Part shown: positions 1-6,900 of the stretch, piece after piece | How the letters are laid out: each line of letters starts with the position of its first letter | How positions within the stretch are numbered: the first letter of the stretch is position 1 | Source of the DNA: Bacteroidales bacterium | Lineage (GTDB): Bacteria > Bacteroidota > Bacteroidia > Bacteroidales > UBA7960 | Assembly (NCBI GenBank): GCA_003555385.1 | Contig: PWHO01000289.1 | Location: 1 to 8,677, forward strand | DNA: 8,677 nucleotides | Direction of reading: 5' to 3' | Notes under the pieces: model-generated | What the model saw: the letters and a program-made list of their open reading frames with translations, nothing else | Databases searched by the model: none | What the model was told of the DNA's origin: nothing | Program-made: the position numbers and the translations under genes

Positions 1-145
1 ATGAGAACCAACAACTGGAGGGGCGCCAGCCCCGACTAACCAACAACTGCTTAGCCTCTTCCTATGTTTTCGGGCTACCCCCACCGTTTCCAGCCCATGA
101 GAACCAACAACTGGAGGGGCGCCAGCCCCGACTAACCAACAACTG
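1..145. repeat. 49-bp exact direct repeat with 96-bp period
   Basis: Positions 1-49 and 97-145 are identical. Each copy begins ATGAGAACCAACAACTGG and ends CAACAACTG, and contains one type A hairpin. The 47 bases between them (50-96) are unrelated to the hairpin units and show no coding sign. Because the first copy starts at the window edge, the true unit may be longer and the array may continue upstream. Confidence 0.85.
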
Positions 146-209
146 GAGGCGCGCAGCGCCGACTAACCGGAGGGGCGCCAGCCCCGACTAACTGGAGGCG
201 CGCAGCGCC
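1..209. repeat. Array of GC-rich hairpin repeats with two stem types
   Basis: Five short hairpin units lie in this non-coding stretch. Type A has the core GGGGC-GCCA-GCCCC (5-bp stem, 4-nt loop) at 20-33, 116-129 and 172-185. Type B has the core GGCGC-GCA-GCGCC (5-bp stem, 3-nt loop) at 148-160 and 197-209. Both cores share flanks: ACTGGA or CCGGA with a G on the left, and usually GACTAAC on the right. The stems differ between types but remain self-complementary, which suggests the fold is kept rather than the exact sequence. A 49-bp block at 1-49 recurs exactly at 97-145, so the array probably extends left of the window. It resembles REP-like intergenic elements, although no transposase is visible here. 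No CRISPR-like spacer regularity is present. Confidence 0.8.
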
Positions 210-913
210 TACAAATTATACCTCAATATACACCACAACGCCCGCCAGCCGTCTCTCCAGCCGATCTTTTTGCCATCGGCGTAGTTCCTGCCGTAATAGG
301 AGATCCCTACCTCACAAATGCGCACCCCGGGAATTCTGGAGATTTTGGCGGTCACCTCCGGCTCAAAGCCAAAGCGCTGCTCCTTCAGGCTGAGCCCCTT
401 GATCAGATCGGCACGGAATAGCTTGTAGCAGGTTTCCATGTCGGTCAGGTTCAGGTTGGTGAACAGGTTGGAAAAAAAGGTGAGGATCTTGTTGCCAGCC
501 GTATGCCAGAAAAACATCACACGCCTGGGATAGGCTCCGGTAAAGCGGGAACCGTATACCACATCTGCATTCCCTTCCCTGACAGGCTGAAGCAGCCGCT
601 CATATTCCCGCGGATCATATTCCAGGTCCGCATCCTGAATGACCAGATAATCTCCGGTTGCTTCTCGTATACCCCGGTGCAGGGCCGCCCCTTTCCCCCT
701 GTTGCCCGGCTGATGGTACAACCGGATAGTGGCTTCCGGGTGGTCCTCCATAAACCGGTTCACCACGTCCACCGTGTCATCTTTGCTGTCGTCATTGACA
801 ATAACCACCTCCTTTTTGAAGCCTTCAAGGGGAGCATCCAGCACACGCTCCAGTATGGCGCGAATGGTTGCGGCTTCGTTATAGGCGGGAATGATCACAG
901 ACAGGGTTTGCAT
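209..913 (-). CDS. Family 2 glycosyltransferase, dolichyl-phosphate sugar synthase-like
   Basis: This complete 234-residue GT-A fold transferase moves a sugar from a nucleotide donor to an acceptor, often a polyprenyl phosphate in this subgroup. Visible motifs are the N-terminal strand SVIIPAYNEAATI (residues 5-17), the nucleotide-binding NDDSKDDT (40-47), NRGKGAAL (71-78), the metal-binding DAD within QDADLEYDP (93-101), and DMETCYKLFR (158-167), typical of the DPM/DPG synthase-like branch. Length fits the single-domain members, and there is no C-terminal membrane anchor, so it is probably cytosolic or peripheral at the inner membrane. The ATG at 913 starts directly at the fold. The TAG stop (209-211) overlaps the last base of a repeat hairpin. 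It lies downstream of the amylase on the same strand but 233 bases away, so it likely has its own promoter. The exact donor and acceptor cannot be read from sequence. Confidence 0.93.
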   Translation of the reverse strand: MQTLSVIIPAYNEAATIRAILERVLDAPLEGFKKEVVIVNDDSKDDTVDVVNRFMEDHPEATIRLYHQPGNRGKGAALHRGIREATGDYLVIQDADLEYDPREYERLLQPVREGNADVVYGSRFTGAYPRRVMFFWHTAGNKILTFFSNLFTNLNLTDMETCYKLFRADLIKGLSLKEQRFGFEPEVTAKISRIPGVRICEVGISYYGRNYADGKKIGWRDGWRALWCILRYNL

Positions 914-1146
914 TCAGCTTGTATTTACATCATTAATCCTTATGAAACATCATTAAATCACAGCCACTGCTGCGCCGGGAAGGCACATACGTCAAACATC
1001 ACTCCCTCAGCCGGGGCAAATCGATCACCACTACCAAACCCGTTACAAATCGACCACCACCAAAGCCGGTACAAATCGATCACCACTGGCAAACCCGGAG
1101 CACATCAACCACCATCACCAAACCCGGGGCAATCCAACCACCGCCA
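914..1146. other. Non-coding spacer upstream of the glycosyltransferase gene
   Basis: This 233-base gap separates two minus-strand genes. The half nearest the glycosyltransferase start (914-960) is AT-rich and holds a pair of direct repeats, so it is the likely promoter region. The half nearest the amylase (from about 993) is a degenerate tandem array. Unit lengths of 26, 29 and 32 are not multiples of three, and I see no credible gene. No clear Bacteroidetes -7/-33 promoter pair could be fixed. Confidence 0.6.
927..956. promoter_or_regulatory. Paired 10-bp direct repeat upstream of the glycosyltransferase gene
   Basis: ACATCATTAA occurs at 927-936 and again at 947-956. The starts are 20 bp apart, close to two helical turns, so a protein could contact both copies on one DNA face. 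The pair lies 14-43 bases upstream of the glycosyltransferase ATG on the minus strand, where a regulator site or promoter would be expected. The function is inferred from spacing and place only; in AT-rich DNA such a pair could be chance. Confidence 0.35.
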
Positions 1147-1161
1147 CTACCTAAGCCGGTA
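993..1161. repeat. Degenerate tandem array, about 26-32 bp units
   Basis: Roughly five and a half units are visible: a diverged one at 993-1016, then 1017-1045 (29 bp), 1046-1071 (26), 1072-1100 (29), 1101-1129 (29) and 1130-1161 (32). The shared plus-strand pattern is CAAATCGAnCACCAC, then a short variable part, then AAACCCGG or AAGCCGGTA. The last unit runs through the TAG stop codon (1147-1149) of the amylase and covers its final few codons. Copies differ by substitutions and 3-bp length changes, so the array is old or fast-drifting. It is not CRISPR: there are no unique spacers of even size. Confidence 0.7.
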
Positions 1162-3006
1162 CACACTGGCAGAGTTGGCGGGGAGATCCCAGTTGTCAAA
1201 ACCGTTTCGCTCCCTGCCGGTGAATACTTCCTCTGCCCCGGAGGAACCATCCCAACCTTCTTCAAACCGAGTCATATCCAGCTGGTATTCTTCGTCATTG
1301 TTATTGAGGATTACCAGGATGGTGTCTGTTTCATCATAGCGGAAGTACACATACACATTGTCCTCGGGCACAAAATGAAGCAGCCAGCCGTAATGCAGCA
1401 CCGGGTTGTCTTTCCTGAACTCACCCAGGGCAGTAATATGGTCCACGATGCGATTCTGATCAGGGGTACGTCCTTCACGGGTAAATTTGTTAACCGGGTC
1501 ATCCGGCCAGCCACCCGGAAAATCGGAGCGCATTTCACCGTGGCCATCATGTTCCCAGGCCGTTTTCAATAACTCTGTACCCGTATATACCTGCGGGATC
1601 CCCCTGGTAGTATATATAAAAGTCAGGGCCATCTCCAGTTTATCGATGTCTTCTTCCAGACGGGTTAAGAATCGGTCGGTATCGTGATTGCTCCCGAATA
1701 CAACCAGGCTGTAAGGGTCGGAATAAAGAAAGTCCTGGGCCAGGCTGTTATACAATCGCATCATCCCGGAGCCCCAGCCCTGCTCTTCATTGAAAGCCTG
1801 ACCGATGGCATCATACAGCGAGAAGTCAAAAAGGGAGGGAAAATTTGAATCATAGCCGTCATGGTTATCGACCCCGCCCTGGTAATAACTTGTGATGGCC
1901 GGCACTCCCGACCAGGCCTCCCCGATAATATTGAAATTCGGATACTCGTTCCGCACATAATGCGCCCAGTCCGACATAAAAAAGCGATCGGCATAAGGCT
2001 GGGTATCCATCCGGATGGCGTGAATTCCTGCAAACTCAATCCACCAGACGCTGTTTTGTTTCAGGTAGCGGGCCAGCAGACGGTTGCGCTGGTTCAGGTC
2101 GGGCATATTGGTATCGAACCAGCCATCAACCATTCGCTCATAGTCATGGCGGGAGCCATGCGGATCCACAATGGTGGTCATCCGGTAAGTGGTACGGGTA
2201 AACTCATCCCACTGGTTGAGCCAGTCGGGTGAAGGCAAATCCTCCATCCACCAGTGGTAATGACCGCAATGGTTCAGGATAATATCCTTCACGGTCTTGA
2301 TCCCCATTTCTTCCGCTTCCCGGACCATGCGCCGGTAATCTTCATTGGTACCATACCGGGGATCGATCTTGTAATAATCGGTGGTCGCATACCCGTGGTA
2401 GCTGTATCTTGGCTGGTCGTTTTCCAGCACCGGATTCAGCCACATGGCGGTAAATCCCATCCCGGCAATGTAATCCAGGTTGTTGATAATTCCCGGGATG
2501 TCGCCCCCATGGCGTCCGTCCGGATCACTTCGGTCTGCCCGCTCGAGCATCCCGGGCTGGTCATCCAGCGAAGGGTCACCGTTGGCAAAACGGTCCGGCA
2601 TCAGCAGGTACATAGCATCTGAAGCATCCACCCCCTCGCGGTAATACGCATCCGGGTCACGTTCCCTCAACTCGTAATTGTAAGTATATACTTCCTCCCC
2701 TTCCGACATGAACCGGATAGGCAGGGTACCCGGCCGGGCATCCCTGATATCCAAATAAATAAACAGGTAATTGGGACTTTCCACAGCCACCACCTCCCTG
2801 ATGTGTACCCCCGGGTAGTCAATGTCCACCCTGGTGGCCCCGATTTGATCCGCATAGACCATGATCTGCAATTCCGTGTGAACCATGTCCGTCCACCAGA
2901 ACGGAGGCTCCACCCGCTCAGGTGTCTCCTGCGCCTGCAGGGGCAATCCGTAGCCGGTGAGTACAAACAACCAGCACAAAGCAATCAACAATGTTTTCTT
3001 TTTCAT
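1147..3006 (-). CDS. Secreted GH13 neopullulanase/cyclomaltodextrinase-like enzyme (SusA-like)
   Basis: This GH13 alpha-glucan hydrolase probably cleaves starch oligosaccharides, cyclodextrins or pullulan in the periplasm. Starting at the ATG at 3006 gives 619 residues, and the protein begins with a signal peptide (MKKKTLLIAL, hydrophobic core, likely cut near LQA-Q at 25-26, no lipobox). A GTG 33 bases upstream would put charged residues before the signal, so it is less likely. Domains are an N-terminal beta domain (about 35-115), the catalytic barrel (about 128-540) and a C-terminal beta domain. GH13 motifs are MWLNPV (188-193), KDIILNH (240-246), IRMDT with nucleophile Asp334, GEAW with acid/base Glu363, and NHD with Asp442. 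A metal-site-like DRFANGDP is also present. Length matches Bacteroides SusA-type enzymes, but no SusC/SusD or regulator lies nearby. The gene starts 53 bases after the nuclease gene stop on the same strand, so cotranscription is possible. Confidence 0.92.
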   Translation of the reverse strand: MKKKTLLIALCWLFVLTGYGLPLQAQETPERVEPPFWWTDMVHTELQIMVYADQIGATRVDIDYPGVHIREVVAVESPNYLFIYLDIRDARPGTLPIRFMSEGEEVYTYNYELRERDPDAYYREGVDASDAMYLLMPDRFANGDPSLDDQPGMLERADRSDPDGRHGGDIPGIINNLDYIAGMGFTAMWLNPVLENDQPRYSYHGYATTDYYKIDPRYGTNEDYRRMVREAEEMGIKTVKDIILNHCGHYHWWMEDLPSPDWLNQWDEFTRTTYRMTTIVDPHGSRHDYERMVDGWFDTNMPDLNQRNRLLARYLKQNSVWWIEFAGIHAIRMDTQPYADRFFMSDWAHYVRNEYPNFNIIGEAWSGVPAITSYYQGGVDNHDGYDSNFPSLFDFSLYDAIGQAFNEEQGWGSGMMRLYNSLAQDFLYSDPYSLVVFGSNHDTDRFLTRLEEDIDKLEMALTFIYTTRGIPQVYTGTELLKTAWEHDGHGEMRSDFPGGWPDDPVNKFTREGRTPDQNRIVDHITALGEFRKDNPVLHYGWLLHFVPEDNVYVYFRYDETDTILVILNNNDEEYQLDMTRFEEGWDGSSGAEEVFTGRERNGFDNWDLPANSASVYRLR

Positions 3007-3033
3007 CTCTTTTCGTTTTTTTGGGATGCGAAA

Positions 3034-3073
3034 GCGCACTTATGCCTCAACCAGCGCACTTATGCCTCAACCA
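3034..3073. repeat. Perfect 20-bp tandem duplication at the 3' end of the nuclease gene
   Basis: The 20-mer GCGCACTTATGCCTCAACCA occurs at 3034-3053 and immediately again at 3054-3073, without mismatch, and is followed by a near-match start (GTGCAC). On the minus strand the second copy encodes the last residues and the TAA stop of the ATP-cone nuclease; the first copy repeats that end beyond the stop. This looks like a recent slippage duplication that lengthened the 3' untranslated part but left the protein unchanged. Confidence 0.9.
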
Positions 3074-3899
3074 GTGCACGCGCTTCATCCAGCACCTTGT
3101 CAATTTTATTTCCTTTAAGCCCCAGGGTGTTCAGTATTCCGGGCTTTTCCAGCAGTTGCCTGCACAGAACGATCTCCTTATCCAGCAAACCCTGTTTCTG
3201 TTTGCGATTGAGCAACGTAAGCACCGTAACCGGGAAAAGACCGGTTTGTTCCACCATGTCTTTCAGGCTTTCTTTTTTTGGATAATCCCAGCTCACCATC
3301 CTCAGTCCGATACATCTGCCGTAATCCATGGCATCTTTGGTAAACCGGGTATTGGTAACCACCCAGCCGTGGAAACTTCGCTTTTCCAGCCCGGGGGTGG
3401 ATTTCCACCGCTTTTCAATGTCCTGAAAACGGGCTTGAATATAGAGCGGCACCTTTACATTGCACTGTTTTCCCTGGCTGTTGTAATACTTACATTCCAC
3501 CATAAACTGCTGATGGTCGTTGTGGGCCACCACATCCACCTCATGTTCCACGCATTGGCCCCTCACCTGCTGACCTACCTCCACGCTGTAGCCCATGTTT
3601 TCAATAACCGCACCCACAAAATGCTCGAAGGGGTAGCCGGAAGGGCCCAGTTCCATGATGGCTTTTTTCAGGCTGTACCTTGCAGCCGTGGATCGCTGGA
3701 ACTTTCGCAGCAGCTGAAACGCCCTGCGGTAAATTTCTTTGGTGGTGATGCCGTCCTCGAGATAGGCCTCAAGGGCATCCTCCACCTTGCCGGTCAGCTG
3801 CGGGGAAGCCCCCGAACGCCGAATGGAGGCCCGAAGTTTCTCCGGGTCAAAGACTTCCTTCTCGCCAGAGTGCTTTTCTACAAGAATCTTTTCGCTCAT
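3060..3899 (-). CDS. ATP-cone domain fused to Mrr-like PD-(D/E)XK nuclease
   Basis: This 279-residue fusion starts with an ATP-cone (about 4-86: VEKHSGEKEVFDPEKLRASI, then GITTKEIYRRAFQLLRKF and a Ser-Thr-Ala-Ala-Arg-Tyr segment). In ribonucleotide reductases and NrdR that domain senses ATP or dATP. Next comes a restriction-endonuclease-like domain (about 90-205) with NMGYSVEV, EVDVVAHN, then FMVECKYY, giving a PD-(D/E)XK core of Asp122, Glu135 and Lys137. GWVVTNTRFTKDA (178-190) is typical of Mrr-type nucleases. The last 60 residues are helical, with LEKPGILNTLGLKGNKIDKV resembling a helix-hairpin-helix DNA-binding piece. The ATG at 3899 is preferred over a TTG nine bases upstream. The gene is divergent from the AddA-type gene, with 61 bases between. 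No methyltransferase is adjacent, so a classical restriction system is unlikely. Nuclease fold is well supported; nucleotide-controlled DNA cleavage is inference, and the true substrate is unknown. Confidence 0.88.
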   Translation of the reverse strand: MSEKILVEKHSGEKEVFDPEKLRASIRRSGASPQLTGKVEDALEAYLEDGITTKEIYRRAFQLLRKFQRSTAARYSLKKAIMELGPSGYPFEHFVGAVIENMGYSVEVGQQVRGQCVEHEVDVVAHNDHQQFMVECKYYNSQGKQCNVKVPLYIQARFQDIEKRWKSTPGLEKRSFHGWVVTNTRFTKDAMDYGRCIGLRMVSWDYPKKESLKDMVEQTGLFPVTVLTLLNRKQKQGLLDKEIVLCRQLLEKPGILNTLGLKGNKIDKVLDEARALVEA

Positions 3900-3960
3900 A
3901 CCAGTCAATTTAGTGGCTAAATATAATAAGAAAATGTAACTTTATTTTCAAAACCGGGAT
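3900..3960. promoter_or_regulatory. Divergent promoter region between nuclease and AddA-type genes
   Basis: This 61-base AT-rich gap must hold both start signals unless transcription enters from elsewhere. On the minus strand TTTG (3952-3949) and TATATTTA (3925-3918) are separated by 23 bases and match the Bacteroidetes -33 TTTG / -7 TAnnTTTG pattern with one mismatch; the start would then fall about 10 bases before the nuclease ATG. On the plus strand TAACTTTA (3937-3944) is a one-mismatch -7 candidate for the AddA-type gene, with only a weak TTTA at -33. The two candidates overlap, so the genes could compete or be jointly regulated. Both matches are weak by eye. Confidence 0.35.
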
Positions 3961-6900
3961 ATGCAAAATTTTCACGTTTACAAGTCATCGGCCGGAAGCG
4001 GCAAGACCTACACCCTGGTAAAGGAGTACCTCAAAATTGTATTGAATGACCCCGGTGCAGTGCGGCACATCCTGGCCATCACCTTTACCAATGCCGCTGC
4101 TGCGGAAATGAAAGAAAGGATTATCGAAGGCCTGGGACTGGTGGCCGCATTGGGGGATACCCCGACCCCGGAGAAAGACTCACACGCCGGCAAAGAAGCC
4201 AGCCGAAAAAAAGGCCGGGCACTGCTCACCCAAATCATGGAAGAGGGGAACACAGACGGCATGGCCCCACTTCAGGAAGAGCAGTTGATCCGCAATGCAA
4301 AGCTCGTCCTAAAAAAGATCCTCCATCAATACAGCGATTTTTCGGTAAGCACCATCGACAGTTTCGTGCACCGGGTCATACGGACATTTGCCTTCGACCT
4401 GCGCATCCCCCTGCATTTTGAAGTATCCCTCGATGCAGAAGCCCTGCTCAAACAAGCTGTGGATCTGCTGATCAACCAGGCAGGCCGTGACAAAAAACTG
4501 ACCGCCCTGCTGGTAACCTATATTGTCAACCAGGCTGACGACGAACAGGATGTCCGCATCGAACAGCACATCACCCGGCTGGCAAAAACACTCACCGATG
4601 AAGAAAGCAGCAGATACATTGAGCAGCTGAAGGAGGTGGAGATGCAGGACTTCCAGCAACTGGCCGGGAAGCTGAAAGGACAGGTGAAGGCGTTTGAAGA
4701 GAAGGTTGCCCGGGAGGCCGGCGCCGCCCTGGAGCTGATACAACGCCGGGAACTCCCCCCGGAGGCCTTCTACCGCGGCAAAAGCGGAATACACAACTAC
4801 TTCAGGCATCTTGCCGGAGGCAATATTAAAGAAAAGATCCGCCCGGGCAATTACGTAAAGACGACCATTGATGAAGACAAATGGCTGTCGGGAAAGTGCA
4901 CCGCAGAGCAGGAAGGGCGCATCGTGGCGATCAAAGGTGAGCTTATCCGCTACTTTGAACGCATTCAGTCCCTGGCAGAAGAAAGCCTGGAAACCTACCT
5001 GAACAGACAGGCCGTACTGCGCTCCATCTTTCCCCTGGCCGTGCTCAACGAGGTGGAAAAAATGCTGGAGGAGATCAAAACCGAGCACATATTGCTCCAC
5101 ATTTCGGATTTCAACAAACGGATCGCAGCCATCATCACGGAACAGCCGGTACCTTTTATTTATGAACGGCTGGGCGAGCGTTACCGTCATTATATGATCG
5201 ACGAATTTCAGGACACCTCCATGCTGCAATGGCAGAATCTGCTCCCGCTGGTAGAAAATTCCCTTTCTTCCGGCCATATGAGCCTGGTGGTCGGAGACGG
5301 CAAACAGGCCATTTACCGCTTCCGCAACGGAGATGTGGAACAGTTTGCCAACCTGCCGGCCCTCAGCGGGGAGCTCAAAAAAATATCCAAACCCGAGTGG
5401 GAAGTCACCCTGCAAAACAACTACCTGGAGATTTCCCTGGAAACCAACTGGCGGTCAGCCCGGGAAATCATCGGCTTCAACAATGCGTTTTTTCAGTCTA
5501 CACGTAAGCAGCTGCCCGAAGGCATGCAGGGCATCTACAAAGAAGTCACGCAAAAAGCCCGGCCCGACAAAGAGGAAGGCTATGTGAATATTCGCTTCAT
5601 GGAGGGGGCAAACAAAGAAGAATTGCAGGAAAACACCCTGCAGGAAATACCGGGCATTATCAAACATTGCCGTAAAGCAGGGCACCCGCTGCAGGACATC
5701 ACCATTCTCTGCCGGGCCAATGAAGAAGCCAGCATGGTGGCCAGGATGCTGCTGACAAAGAACATCCCCGTGATCTCCCCCGATTCCCTGCTGCTGAGCT
5801 ACAGCCCGGAGGTCAATTTTTTTCTGTCCATTATCACCCTGCTTGACAATCCTGCCGACCCCGTGGCTGCAGCCGAAATGGTCACTTTCCTGCACCAGGG
5901 CGGACGCATCACCACGCCCCCTGCCCTGCATGAATGCCTGAAAGAAGCAGGGCTCAGCGGAAAAAAGGCAACAGGCGGGTCCTCCCTGCTTCCGGGCCTT
6001 GAAAAACTCATGCATGCCAACGGGATCGACTTCTCCTTCCGGGTTTTCGAACACCAGAACATCTATGACACCTGCGAGACCATACTCCGCCACTTTTTCG
6101 CCGGAGATGCATCCCCTAACCCTTTCGTGGCCTACTTTACCGATGCCGTTTACGATTTCTCCGAGAAGCACATGCTGTCGTATGCCGACTTTCTGGAATG
6201 GTGGGAAGAGAACCAGCAAAAATACTCCATTGTGATTCCCGAAGGCACAGAAGCGGTCCGTTTAATGACCGTCCATAAGTCCAAAGGGCTGCAGTTTCCC
6301 GTCGTGATCCATCCTTTTGCCGTGCAGAAACCTGAAAAACTGACCAGGAAAGGCTTCTGGACCGGGGGAGCATCAGCCAGTGTGCCGGAACTTCCCGCAG
6401 TCTGGCTTGAGATGAGCAAAGCCGCCCTGACCGGCACCCCGTACGAAGATGAATGGAAAAAGGAAAAGGAGAAAACTTTCCTGGATATGCTCAACGCAAC
6501 CTACGTGGCCTTTACCCGTCCTTCTGAAAAACTTTTTATTCTCTCCGGCAAGGAAGCCAAAAATTACAAGCCAGATTCGGTCAACGGCATGCTGCACGAT
6601 TTTTTAGTTAGTAAAGGATTGTGGGATGACGCAGAAGCTTGTTATCACTTCGGTACATTCGGGCCTTCAGCCGGGAAAGCCGCTCCCCCGGAGCCGGAAA
6701 CGGATTATTTCCGCCGGCTCATGTCGGAACAGTGGACGAGGGCTTTGCGGATCCGCTCACACCAGGCTGAAAGAAGCAGCCTCCTGGAAGGGGCCGACCC
6801 GCTGGAACGGGGAAACCTGTTGCACCGCGCCATGGAGATGATCGATAACTACAATGATGTGGGCGAAGTGCTGGGGCAGATGGCCGCCAACGGGGAGATA

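Noticed and set aside
1..209. Possible CRISPR array
   Set aside because: Spacing is uneven, the repeats are self-folding hairpins of two types, neighbouring units abut with almost no spacer, and no cas gene is nearby.
503..1339. 278-codon plus-strand reading frame
   Set aside because: It runs antisense through the glycosyltransferase 5' half, the repeat spacer and the amylase 3' end, with no recognisable domain.
3007..3039. GTG start at 3039 for the amylase
   Set aside because: It would add eleven mostly basic residues before a clean signal peptide that begins at the ATG at 3006.
2991..3920. 309-codon plus-strand reading frame
   Set aside because: It is antisense to the ATP-cone nuclease, whose own frame shows clear domain motifs; the antisense protein shows none.
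4309..5415. 368-codon minus-strand reading frame inside the AddA-type gene
   Set aside because: The plus strand here carries helicase motifs in order; the antisense protein has no family signature and is a codon-bias shadow.
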